DNA of 64,000 nucleotides, from NCBI RefSeq assembly GCF_001044255.1, contig NZ_JYNX01000019.1:121893-185892 (forward strand), written 5' to 3'. Both the position numbers and the translations under genes were made by a program. The notes below the pieces were generated by a model. The model did not search any database and was not told the origin of the DNA. It saw only the letters and a program-made list of their open reading frames with translations. This DNA comes from Mycolicibacterium chubuense. GTDB taxonomy: Bacteria; Actinomycetota; Actinomycetes; Mycobacteriales; Mycobacteriaceae. Shown in pieces: positions 10,701 to 18,126 of the stretch (its first letter is position 1; each line of letters opens with the position of its first letter).

Positions 10701-11115
10701 ACCTGGACCCGGCATCTTCGTTCTTGTCAAAGGTCGGCAGACCTAACCTGCGTAGATTGTCGAGGAAAGCCTTGCCCCAGGCCGGCTGAAAAGAAGGGTC
10801 TGGGTCGATGTCAATCAGACCGAGCAACTTCGGCCAGAACGTCGCTCGCTCGTAGTGCTCAGCAGCAACGCCGGCAGTTGCTAGCACATGAACCGACGGC
10901 CATCGACGCAGCATCAATTCGCCGGCCATTCCCGGCCCAACGTCCGCATACAGGCGCCCGAGTACTTTGAGCGAACGTTCGCGGTGGTGGACCGCGATGT
11001 CATCAAGCACCTCAGCGGCGAGCGAAGCTAGGTCAATGCGCTTTCGCCAGGTGCGTTCGCAGATATCGAGGAACTCGCGCGGCGATACCTTGCGCTTTGC
11101 CGCCGGCTCAGACAT
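7789..11115 (-). CDS. Large protein of unknown family, first gene of the helicase operon
   Basis: This 1108-residue protein has no domain I can name. ATG 11115 is preferred because GAGGGGG stands 6 nt upstream; a longer TTG start at 11226 would add 37 unlikely residues. The N-terminal third is basic and helical, with a distinctive stretch near residues 120-160 (KYVG-type segment reading YVGRILLHAGIPTYCLGDFF). The middle third is rich in beta-type segments and looks like a run of immunoglobulin- or jelly-roll-like modules. The last 300 residues are helical again. No Walker, nuclease or methylase motif is visible. It overlaps the DUF1998 helicase by 4 nt, so the two products are likely made together and may form a complex. 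Size and position resemble DruH beside DruE in type III Druantia, but I cannot establish homology by eye. Confidence 0.85.
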   Translation of the reverse strand: MSEPAAKRKVSPREFLDICERTWRKRIDLASLAAEVLDDIAVHHRERSLKVLGRLYADVGPGMAGELMLRRWPSVHVLATAGVAAEHYERATFWPKLLGLIDIDPDPSFQPAWGKAFLDNLRRLGLPTFDKNEDAGSRYVGRILLHAGIPTYCLGDFFRIISWKRSTTPGLTPEEFISWASAKVSSGSGFKNVDVPVQRFVRFGDEFAVDVADRTFDLLDAVTAGLSAGDVLLPQRFWDVAEQLHQQRAIDYVSMPGRVRQDNSDLRPRLVLDPFGQGLILRLPPVGDAPDGRAVWIVVLDEDTQRVATESLWPGSTEPAPQTDVALGRPVRSASVALARSEHLQLSLSVVDDEDPLLVFGEDCELIPRGLPLPAARVWLLFPGDLESLRIAGSFQIVAESPLPPRWSGFCLVQADMSDAVSVSLGGSTRTVRKFDAARIDAAAPVRGVRTTSGLPVLAELPRITVPANMSKAEWDVTLHDTAGEVIARHRVASDEGPNQLWEKVPRPLVGDYTIRVRGPWGRGATRSFTVVEGLAVACTPGWRRFVPGGLLPCVANVRVADGVELSRSQLDFDARKREQVIRAGAQSQYRSLAIVPPHMTVAYQSARLTMSPSVRPLSLVREDMQDTPGELLLDIGASAEPALHLIANNVVVQSLAARGGRAGVYRFDFAEIVDTLRDCPQVTLALSEDGALVVANVRPRTLFTGIELDGDELVLLDCVAVEGLSAYLFATRAPWREPACVPVVDGRVALPPWLVDAGPIRVMARVDDPWIPLPTPDWPLAGKSRLVEAEGWVTDGDVEETAISMFLAGDNSQPVEIVDFVRLWTARALLPSLGLGARIAEVSEAIDTEVYANPAAALAALSSSEAPSDTIPTLMVRSGLAWANLAEAHETSAPPWTKRGALPAALLSAADSLWSDEEIDAAISVCGDAVNGLLDGQDPYASAGRLDDSAELLDQNPLLREQFIHAAGLIPQGLLSADSRVLAAMDFVAKRRDPRLEWLMRHARSVLTESERLMRMIGDPKTQKAFEARRYHSRDDGWRVVPAISMAFALAARHAARGHLEAEKWMLREQRAWAGLAEVAPQLVTIDLIIAELTVGTRLKQESGVSQ

Positions 11116-11854
11116 TGCTCGCCCCCTCGACCAGCGCTGCCCCGGCATAGCACCGTGCCATATCAGCCTCCCCCGAAGCTCTCGGCCTTTCCGTGAGCCC
11201 CACACATTCGCACAAGGCGCCGACAACTACGCGGAATAGTCCGCGCACTTTGGCTCGAACATCACGAAACGTCCCGAACGGCCTCGATATGGGTGTGATC
11301 AACCCGCTAACCCTTGCAACCAGCCAACGCATTCCTCCCGTACGCCTCCTCTAAGCGCGTACCCAGAAGCGCCGTTCTCACCCTGGCGGAGGAGCAATCA
11401 ACAACATGGCACATCTTGACACAGAGTCGCTGGCCACACGTTCGCTAACCCAAATAACGCCGCCGATTGCATACTGGAACTCTCTGTCGACCGCAGTCGC
11501 CGACCGCGGATCAAGTGTAAATACCAGCTCAGCGGTGTTTCAGCGCATGGCTCCGACTGTGCTGATCCTTGTATCGCTGGCGATTCGACTCCGAGCCACA
11601 GCGCCGACTTCAGGTCCGAGTTGTTTGCCATCCACAGGCTCACATCGATACTTTTGAGGACATCCGCCCAGTATGGATGTCCAGGCAGTTTCTAGGAATC
11701 GGGGATCACCCTTAACTTGCAGCAATCGGTCGTCGACGTGGTGGGCACGCCGGTCGCACCGTGAGTTCGTCGACCAGCGCATTCCGGGCCCTTCCGGAGC
11801 CCCAGGTGGGTACCGTAAACCCACTACTCGCACTTCACCGGAGGACGTGGGGCG
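11116..11854. other. Gene-poor spacer between helicase operon and kinase
   Basis: No convincing gene lies in these 739 bases. They are visibly richer in A/T than the kinase that follows and contain the presumed promoters of two divergent units. An open frame at 11406-11657 has a purine-rich site too far upstream and no protein-like composition. The only clear structure is an inverted repeat at 11658-11682. No tRNA or obvious attachment site was recognised. Confidence 0.6.
11658..11682. repeat. 8-bp inverted repeat, 9-nt loop
   Basis: GGACATCC at 11658-11665 is repeated as GGATGTCC at 11675-11682. The arms are perfect complements. There is no T-run, so an operator is as likely as a terminator. 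It lies about 170 bp upstream of the kinase start. Confidence 0.5.
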
Positions 11855-14785
11855 ATGGCGGGCGAGATCGCGTACGAGCTGGCAGCCGCCGGGTTCGACG
11901 ACGCCATCGAAGTGGGCCGGGGCGGTGGCGGCGTCGTCTACCGCTGCCACCAGCAGTCGCTCGGGCGCACCGTCGCGATCAAAGTCCTCGCGTCCAACCT
12001 GGACCAGGACGACCAGGAACGTTTCCTGCGCGAGGGCTACGCGATGGGCGGACTGTCGGGCCACCCGAACATCGTGAACATCCTGCAGGTCGGAATGACC
12101 GAACGGGATCGGCCCTTCATCGTCATGCCCTTCCACTCACGAGGTTCGCTCGCCGACCAGGTGCGGCGGCAGGGCCGCATCCCGTGGCCCGACGCCCTGC
12201 GCATCGGCGTGAAACTGTGCGGCGCGCTCGAAACCGCGCACCGCACAGGCACTTTGCATCGCGACATCAAACCCGCCAACGTCCTCGTCAACGACTACGG
12301 CGACCCGCAGCTCAGCGACTTCGGCACCGCTCGCATCGTCGGCGGCTACAAGACGGTGACCGGGTTCTTCACCGGCACGCTGTCCTACACCGCACCGGAG
12401 GTGCTCACCGGCAAGCCGCCGACCGTCGAGGCCGACGTCTACTCCCTCGGCGCCACGCTCTACGCGCTGATCGCCGGCCAGGCCGCCCACGATCGCAACA
12501 CCGACGAGGAGCTGATCGCCCACTACCTCCGGATCACCTCCCAGCCGGTCCCGGACCTGCGCGACCACGGCATCCCGTCCGACGTGTGCTCGGCGATCGA
12601 GAAGGCGATGTCGCTCGACCCGGCCGAGCGGTTCGACTCGGCTGCCCAGATGGGCCGCGCCCTCCAGGAAGCTCAGCGGCACAACGGGTTGACCGCCGAC
12701 GCGATGGCGATCGGTGAGCCGCCCCCTCCCCCCGCGGAACCGGAAGGCACACAGGCACTTCCGTTCTCCGAACCCTCCCACCCGACCGTCACGCCACCCC
12801 TACCGCCGGCGCCCCCACCGCCACCCCCGTCGCCCGACATGGTCGCCCGCAGCCCGTCGAACCCGCCGTCGGTCCCCCCTCCCCCGATGCCCGCCGCACC
12901 GAAGAACCGCAAGAAGACTCTGATCGCGCTCGCCGCCGCGGCGGCCGTGGTGCTGCTGGTCATCGGCGCCGTCGTCATCGTCGCGACGAACCGCGACACC
13001 ACCAGCGACGCGACCGCCACCTCCTCAGCGCGGCCGACCGCCGAAGCGCAACCCGGGTGGCGGCCGATCGCCGACGCCCGCAAGGCCCTCGATGCGGCGG
13101 CGGCCACGCAGTCCGACGGCACCATCTGGATCTTCGGCGGCATGGGCGCCGACAACCGGGTCAGCGGCGCCCACGAGGGGTACGACCCGGCGATCGACAG
13201 CTGGAAGGGCGGCGAAGCCCTGCCGGTGCCGGTGCAGCGGGCGATGTCGGTGACGTGGCAGGACACCCCCGTCGTGCTCGGCGGCTGGCGCACCGAGGGC
13301 GCCAACACCAAAGTCGCCACCGACCAGGTGTGGCGCGTGGTCAACAGTCGCTGGGTGCAGTTGCCGCCGCTGCTGCAGCCGCGCGCCGCGGGGGCCGCCG
13401 CCGTGGTGGGCGACCGCATCGTCGTCGCCGGCGGAGTGGACGCCGACGGCAAAGTGCTCGACACCACCGAGGTGTTCGACGGCACCGCGTGGACGCTCGG
13501 CGCACCGATGCCGACGCCGCGGCAGCTGCTGGCTGCGGCATCGGACGGCAAGCTCGTCTACGCGGTTGGCGGCACAAGCGGCGCGGACCTGGCGACCGTC
13601 GAGGCGTACGACCCGGCCGCGAACACCTGGACGGCCATGCCCCCACTTCCCCAGCCGCGCAGCGACTTCGGGGTCGCGGTCACCGACGCCCGGCTGGTGG
13701 CGGTCGGCGGCACTGCCGCGGGGCGGCCCCTCAAGACGGTGTCCGCGCTCGACCTGACGACGGCCACGTGGTCCGACCTGCCGGACCTCGGCACCGCGCG
13801 GCACGGCGCGGCCGTGGCGGCCGTCGGCAAAACGGTGTACGCGATCGGCGGGTCGACCGGCCCGGGCGACGGCCAGGCCACATCGTCGGCCGAAGCACTG
13901 AAACTCGCGCCACGCACGCCGCAACCCGCGGCACAGTGGCGGTCACTGCCGGACGCGCCGACGCCGCGCTTGATGACGGCGTGGACCGTGCTGAACGACA
14001 AGATCTGGCTCATCGGCGGAATCCGCGACGGCGAGACCTTGCAGACCGTCGAGACATACGACCCCGCGACCCAACAGTGGCAGCCGCAGCAGTCGCTGCC
14101 GATCCCGCTGAACCACGCGGCGGCGGCGACCTACCGCGGCGAGGTCGTGGTCATCGGCGGCGCCACCGACACGATCACGCAGGCGTCGGACAAGGTGTTC
14201 GCGTTCCGCGACAACACCTGGGTCGAGCTGCCGAGCCTGCAGCACGCGCGGGCGGCGTCCGCGGCGGCGGTGGTCGACGACAAGCTCGTCGTCGTCGGCG
14301 GCCAGAACGACAAGCAGATCGTGCCGCAGACCGAGGTCTTCAACGGCACATCGTGGACACAGGCGGCCGACATGCCCACGCCCCGTGAGCATCTGGCGGC
14401 AGTATCGGACGGCGTCTACGTGTACACCGTCGGTGGGCGCTTCCTCAGCGCCGACGAGAACTCCGGGGCCTTCGAGCGGTTCGATCCGGCGTCCGGGAAC
14501 TGGGAGAAGCTGCCGGACATGCCAACCCCGCGCGGCAGCTTCGGCGCCGCGTTCATCGACGGCCGCATCGTGGTGGTCGGCGGCGAGGAGCCGACTCGGG
14601 TGCTGCCCACCGTCGAGATCTACGACATCGCCAACCGCAAGTGGAGCACCCAGGCGCCCATCAACACCCCCGTGCACGGCGAAGCGGTCGCGGCGGTCGG
14701 CAACACCGTTTACAGCATCGGCGGCGCCGATCGGCCGACCCACGAAGGGCCGGTGGCGACCGTCGAGGCGCTGGACTTCACGTAG
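11855..14785 (+). CDS. Receptor Ser/Thr protein kinase with extracellular kelch repeats
   Basis: This 976-residue kinase has a Hanks fold in residues 1-280: GRGGGGVV loop 21-28, AIK lysine 43, HRDIKPAN 135-142, DFG 155-157, TAPE 179-182. A proline-rich linker (residues about 285-350) leads to one membrane helix near 353-376. The remaining 600 residues are kelch-type repeats, seen as recurring VYAIGG/VVVGG and EAYDPAANTW/PTPR units, predicted to form one or two beta-propellers outside the cell. The N-terminus resembles the PknK type more than PknB. The start has a good ribosome site (GGAGG, 10 nt upstream). It ends 8 bp inside the converging FHA-HTH gene. The ligand of the propeller is unknown. 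Confidence 0.93.
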   Translation: MAGEIAYELAAAGFDDAIEVGRGGGGVVYRCHQQSLGRTVAIKVLASNLDQDDQERFLREGYAMGGLSGHPNIVNILQVGMTERDRPFIVMPFHSRGSLADQVRRQGRIPWPDALRIGVKLCGALETAHRTGTLHRDIKPANVLVNDYGDPQLSDFGTARIVGGYKTVTGFFTGTLSYTAPEVLTGKPPTVEADVYSLGATLYALIAGQAAHDRNTDEELIAHYLRITSQPVPDLRDHGIPSDVCSAIEKAMSLDPAERFDSAAQMGRALQEAQRHNGLTADAMAIGEPPPPPAEPEGTQALPFSEPSHPTVTPPLPPAPPPPPPSPDMVARSPSNPPSVPPPPMPAAPKNRKKTLIALAAAAAVVLLVIGAVVIVATNRDTTSDATATSSARPTAEAQPGWRPIADARKALDAAAATQSDGTIWIFGGMGADNRVSGAHEGYDPAIDSWKGGEALPVPVQRAMSVTWQDTPVVLGGWRTEGANTKVATDQVWRVVNSRWVQLPPLLQPRAAGAAAVVGDRIVVAGGVDADGKVLDTTEVFDGTAWTLGAPMPTPRQLLAAASDGKLVYAVGGTSGADLATVEAYDPAANTWTAMPPLPQPRSDFGVAVTDARLVAVGGTAAGRPLKTVSALDLTTATWSDLPDLGTARHGAAVAAVGKTVYAIGGSTGPGDGQATSSAEALKLAPRTPQPAAQWRSLPDAPTPRLMTAWTVLNDKIWLIGGIRDGETLQTVETYDPATQQWQPQQSLPIPLNHAAAATYRGEVVVIGGATDTITQASDKVFAFRDNTWVELPSLQHARAASAAAVVDDKLVVVGGQNDKQIVPQTEVFNGTSWTQAADMPTPREHLAAVSDGVYVYTVGGRFLSADENSGAFERFDPASGNWEKLPDMPTPRGSFGAAFIDGRIVVVGGEEPTRVLPTVEIYDIANRKWSTQAPINTPVHGEAVAAVGNTVYSIGGADRPTHEGPVATVEALDFT

Positions 14786-15395
14786 TGCTGTCGCGCAGCT
14801 GCGCGAGCGTCACCGCACCCCGGCGCAGCGCCTCGTTGGCCAGCCGCACCCGCCGGTCGCCCTCGCTGGGAATGGCGAACTTGTCGTAGAGGTTCTGCAG
14901 GTGCTGTTTGACGGCGGCCTCGGTGACATAGAGCTCGCCGGCCATCGCCCGGACCGACGCGGGCTCGGGGAACGGGTCGTCGGAGACCAGCGGGCGGCAC
15001 AACACCACGAGCACGTCGTACTCCCGCCGGGTCAGCCGCGGCGGCCCCTCGACGGGCGCGGCGGAGACGGTCGCCTCGTCGCGGCCGCCGGCGGCGGACT
15101 CGCGCACCATCCAGAAGATCAATCGAGACTTGCCGACCCGCACCTCGTCGCCGGAGTGCAGGACGCGTTCCGCGGTGAGCTTCTCTCCGTTGAGGTAGGT
15201 GCCGTTGCGGCTGCCCATGTCACGGATCGACCATGCGGCCCCGAGGTTTTCGAACACGGCGTGCAGCCGCGACACCGTGGCGTCGTGCTCGAGAGCGATG
15301 TCGTTGCCCGAGGCCTTGCCGAGGGTCACGCGTTGGCCGGCCAGGGGCACGAGCTCCCGGCCGGACGGCGTGAAGACTTCCAGGTGGGAAGACAT
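14778..15395 (-). CDS. FHA domain protein with C-terminal helix-turn-helix
   Basis: This is a 205-residue protein. An FHA domain fills residues 5-100: GKASGNDIAL near 26, VSRLHA near 41 and GSRNGTYLNG near 61, the phosphothreonine-binding signature. After a short linker, LTRREYDVLVVL near 118 followed by VTEAAVKQHLQNLYDKF near 150 looks like a winged or LuxR-like HTH. I prefer ATG 15395, just before the FHA fold; an upstream GTG at 15455 would add 20 residues. It converges on the kelch kinase and overlaps it by 8 bp. A phosphopeptide reader with a DNA-binding end next to a kinase suggests it is a target or effector of that kinase, by inference. Confidence 0.85.
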   Translation of the reverse strand: MSSHLEVFTPSGRELVPLAGQRVTLGKASGNDIALEHDATVSRLHAVFENLGAAWSIRDMGSRNGTYLNGEKLTAERVLHSGDEVRVGKSRLIFWMVRESAAGGRDEATVSAAPVEGPPRLTRREYDVLVVLCRPLVSDDPFPEPASVRAMAGELYVTEAAVKQHLQNLYDKFAIPSEGDRRVRLANEALRRGAVTLAQLRDSTT

Positions 15396-15487
15396 GGCAT
15401 CGATTCTGGCGTAGCGAGACGGTTCATGGACGGCGAACGCGACTCGGCCCGTCACCGTGGTGGCGACGGGCCGAGCCGGGGAGGGGA

Positions 15488-15859
15488 TCAGGGCTGAGCG
15501 AGGACGGGCGCGCGGTTGATCACCGGCGGCCGGAAGACGCTGCCGCCACCGGACTCCGTCGGCTGGAAGACGCCACCGTTCTTGGGCCCCGTCGGTTGGA
15601 AGACGCTGCCGCGGCTGGGCGCCGTCGTGACGACGATCGTGCCGCCGCGGCAGCTGACGATCTTCCCGTCGACGAAGACGTCCTGGCCGTCGTCGATCGG
15701 GATCGGGTAGCCGTCCGCGTCGGTGTAGGTGCAGCCGCCACCGGGGGTGGGCTCGTTGTCGGTGGCGAAGGCGGTGGCCGGAGCGACCGCGAGGACGGCG
15801 AAGGCGCCGAGGATGGTGGCGGCGTACTTGAGGCCCCTGCGGGTGGTCGATGCGCTCAT
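15488..15859 (-). CDS. Small secreted protein with VFQPT repeats
   Basis: This 123-residue product starts with basic MSASTTRRG, a hydrophobic segment and ATAFA, a likely Sec signal peptide cut after residue 32. The mature part contains CTYTDADGYPIPIDDG and a second cysteine (VSCRGG), so one disulfide is possible. It ends in a glycine/proline-rich tail with three copies of a unit around G(S/G)VF(Q/R)P spaced 10-14 residues apart, mirrored in DNA as repeats of GGAAGACGC on the plus strand at 15530-15612. Related short exported proteins are common in mycobacteria and mostly uncharacterised. A role at the cell surface is inferred only. Confidence 0.8.
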   Translation of the reverse strand: MSASTTRRGLKYAATILGAFAVLAVAPATAFATDNEPTPGGGCTYTDADGYPIPIDDGQDVFVDGKIVSCRGGTIVVTTAPSRGSVFQPTGPKNGGVFQPTESGGGSVFRPPVINRAPVLAQP

Positions 15860-15961
15860 GATGGTTTCCTCTCGGGTGGAGCTGGGTTGTTCTGCTGTTG
15901 AGAGGAATACTGCTGCTCAGAGGCCTACGCCGTAATCGCCGGCAAGCCAGAGTCCAGTGCC

Positions 15962-15985
15962 GGGGAAGGAAGAGTTTCCTTCCCC
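15962..15985. terminator. Perfect 10-bp hairpin
   Basis: GGGGAAGGAA at 15962-15971 pairs with TTCCTTCCCC at 15976-15985 around the loop GAGT. It lies downstream of the beta-lactamase-like gene and upstream of the secreted-repeat gene, both on the minus strand. A terminator for the former is the simplest reading. It has no long T-run. Confidence 0.45.
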
Positions 15986-16004
15986 TGAGGTAAGGCAGTC
16001 GACC

Positions 16005-16066
16005 GTTGAGGGTGCGCTCACGGCGGCGAAATCGGCGAAATGTGCGCCGTCAGCGCAGTCTGAACG
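16005..16066. repeat. Dispersed imperfect palindrome, copy 1
   Basis: This 62-bp element begins CGTTGAGGGTGCGCTCACGG (from 16004) and ends CGCCGTCAGCGCAGTCTGAA plus CG. About 18 of 22 arm positions pair. The loop contains GAAATGTGCGCC, shared with the 39.9-kb copy. It begins 6 bp beyond the stop codon of the beta-lactamase-like gene. Confidence 0.7.
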
Positions 16067-16072
16067 TCTGGC

Positions 16073-17224
16073 TCAGGAAACCGCTGAGCCGAGTTCCGCG
16101 TAGACCGCGGCTTCGAAGCCGAGGATCGTCTCGACCACCTTGTCGTCGAAGAACGGCAGCAGCTGCGTCGCGATCACCGCGCCGATCCCCGCCTTGCGGT
16201 CGATCCAGAAGAAGCTGTTGAACAGCCCCGACCAGTCGGCCGACCCGGCGCTGCGCATGCCGGGCAGGTCGATCAAGTACAGGTGGAACCCGAGGCCCCA
16301 GCCCTGGGGGACATCGAGCAACTGGACCGGCTTGGTCAGCTCGGGGATGGTCGGCTCCATCTCCTTCGGCAGTGGCGCCCCGTCGAGGTGATCCCGCAGC
16401 GCCAGGTCGACCGTCTCCTCCTTCAAGATGCGCGCGCCGTCGAGCTCACCGCCGGTGAGCCAGGCACGCACGAAACGCCCGTAGTCGGCGACCGTCCCGT
16501 AGGACCCGTGCCCCGCGGCGTCCCACTCCGGCTCGGCCGGCAGGTCGAGATCGGTTGCCAGCAGGCCACCGTCCGGCGCCCGGAAACGGATGGGCAGCAA
16601 CCGCGCGCGCTGCTCGTCGCTCGGGTCGAACGTCGAGTCCTTCATACCGAGCGGACCGTAGACGTGCTCGGCGAGGTAGTCGGCCAGCGTCTGGCCGCTG
16701 ACGGCCTCGACGAGCATGCCCAGCCAGTCGGTGCTGACGCCGTACTCCCACACCGTGCCGGGATCGTGGACCAACGGGGCGCTGAGGCTCTGCTTGATGC
16801 CCTCGAGCGGGTTGGGAAAGTTGTGCTCGTTGCAGTAGGCGAAGAGCTTGTGGTTGAGGAAGTGATAGCCGCAGCCGGCCGTGTGGTTCATCAGTTGCCG
16901 GACAGTCGCCTGCGTGGTGGGCGCCCGCAGGACCGGCTCAAGGCCGTCGACGTGGTCGAGCACCTGGAGTTCGCCGAACTCGGGCACGATCGACGCCACG
17001 GTCGCGTCCAAGTCGACGCGCCCCTGCTCGACGAGCTGCAGCGCTGCGGTGGTGGCGACGGCCTTGGTCATCGACGCGTTGCGGAACATGCTGTCCGGCT
17101 TCGCATCTCCGGCGGCATGCTCATAGAGGACGCCGTCACGGCCGACCACCGTCGCGGCGACACCATGCAGCGCCCCGTCGGCGGTCACACCGTTCAGAAG
17201 ATCGTCGATCCGCTCGAAACCCAT
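16073..17224 (-). CDS. Beta-lactamase-family serine hydrolase
   Basis: This 383-residue protein has the class C beta-lactamase/DD-peptidase fold. SMTK near residues 51-54 is the catalytic SxxK, YGVSTDWLG near 160 occupies the Tyr-X-Asn/Ser position, and GHGSYGTVADYGRFV near 240 and LLPFFDDK near the C-terminus follow the usual order. There is no signal peptide, which points to an esterase or peptidase of the cytoplasm, as in the mycobacterial LpqK/EstB-like relatives. ATG 17224 has GAGGAG 6 nt upstream and is preferred to GTG 17245. It is the last gene of a probable three-gene operon (membrane protein, SPFH protein, hydrolase). The substrate is unknown. Confidence 0.85.
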   Translation of the reverse strand: MGFERIDDLLNGVTADGALHGVAATVVGRDGVLYEHAAGDAKPDSMFRNASMTKAVATTAALQLVEQGRVDLDATVASIVPEFGELQVLDHVDGLEPVLRAPTTQATVRQLMNHTAGCGYHFLNHKLFAYCNEHNFPNPLEGIKQSLSAPLVHDPGTVWEYGVSTDWLGMLVEAVSGQTLADYLAEHVYGPLGMKDSTFDPSDEQRARLLPIRFRAPDGGLLATDLDLPAEPEWDAAGHGSYGTVADYGRFVRAWLTGGELDGARILKEETVDLALRDHLDGAPLPKEMEPTIPELTKPVQLLDVPQGWGLGFHLYLIDLPGMRSAGSADWSGLFNSFFWIDRKAGIGAVIATQLLPFFDDKVVETILGFEAAVYAELGSAVS

Positions 17225-17260
17225 CCCACGCTCCTCAGCTGTCACTGGATACGTGCGCCA

Positions 17261-18118
17261 TCATCGCACTGTGGCTTCCCGTTGAGGCTGCGTCAGCGCA
17301 GCCGAGATGTCCGACAGCGACACCGTCAGCGCAGCCTGAACATCGTCGGCGTGCTCCTGCGGTGTTGACCGTTCGAGGAAGCGCAGCAGTTCGACGGGGA
17401 AGGGCAGCACCAGTGTCGAGTTCTTCTCCGCGGCCACCTCGACCACCGTCTGCAGCAGCCGCAGTTGCAGCGCCGAGGGCTGCTCGGACATCACCGCGGC
17501 GGCCGCGGCGAGCTTCTGCGAGGCCTGCAATTCGCCGTCGGCGGTGATGACCCGGGCCCGCCGCTCCCGCTCCGCCTCGGCTTGCCGGGCGATCGATCGC
17601 TTCATCGAGTCGGGCAGGATCACGTCCTTGATCTCGACGCGGTCGATGTGGATGCCCCAACCGAGCGCCGGGCTGTCGATCATCAACTCCAGGCCCTCGT
17701 TGAGGTGCTCCCGGTTGGACAGCAGATCGTCGAGGTTGCTCTTGCCGATGATGGACCGCAGCGATGTCTGCGCGACCTGCCCTATCGCCGACATGTAGTC
17801 CTGGACGTCGACGGCCGCCCGCACCGGATCGGCCACCTTGAAGTAGATCACCGCATCCACCCGGACGGTCACGTTGTCGCAGGTGATGCCGTCCTGGGCC
17901 GGCACCGGCATCGTGATGATCTGCATGTTCACCTTCTGCAGATGATCGGCGACCGGGATCAGCAGTCTCAGCCCGGGCTCGCGCACCCGGGATTGCACCT
18001 TGCCGAACCGGAACACCACACCGCGCTCGAACTGCTGGATCACGCGCACGCTGGTCCCGAGAATCGAGAGCAGTGTCAGGGTGACCGCGCCGGCCACCAC
18101 GTAGAGGGTGATCATCAT
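17261..18118 (-). CDS. SPFH/stomatin-like membrane protein
   Basis: This 285-residue protein has one N-terminal membrane helix (MMITLYVVAGAVTLTLLSI) and an SPFH domain: VIQQFERGVVFRFGKV, PVPAQDGITCDNVTVRVDAV, and ALGWGIHIDRVEIKDVILP. A charged helix AEAERERRARVITADGEL follows, as in stomatins and slipins. Such proteins oligomerise on membranes and often recruit proteases. ATG 18118 starts 8 nt after the upstream stop. The last 20-odd residues (about 260-280) are encoded by a copy of the dispersed 63-bp palindrome, so the C-terminus seems to have been rewritten by a repeat. No NfeD or protease gene is adjacent, unlike many SPFH loci. Confidence 0.9.
   Translation of the reverse strand: MMITLYVVAGAVTLTLLSILGTSVRVIQQFERGVVFRFGKVQSRVREPGLRLLIPVADHLQKVNMQIITMPVPAQDGITCDNVTVRVDAVIYFKVADPVRAAVDVQDYMSAIGQVAQTSLRSIIGKSNLDDLLSNREHLNEGLELMIDSPALGWGIHIDRVEIKDVILPDSMKRSIARQAEAERERRARVITADGELQASQKLAAAAAVMSEQPSALQLRLLQTVVEVAAEKNSTLVLPFPVELLRFLERSTPQEHADDVQAALTVSLSDISAALTQPQREATVR
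17280..17342. repeat. Dispersed palindrome, copy 2, inside a coding 3' end
   Basis: The segment begins CGTTGAGGCTGCG and ends CCGTCAGCGCAGCCTGAA plus CATC. Its right arm matches copy 1 at 20 of 22 positions. The left arm also folds alone (GGCTGCG/CGCAGCC at 17286-17303). It is 63 bp, 21 codons, and adds no stop to the SPFH reading frame. Confidence 0.6.
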
Positions 18119-18126
18119 GCCCCCGG

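Noticed and set aside
11406-11657. 83-codon plus-strand frame in the spacer, with a purine-rich stretch upstream
   Set aside because: The purine stretch is about 12 nt from the ATG and the product looks like random translation; not reported as a gene.
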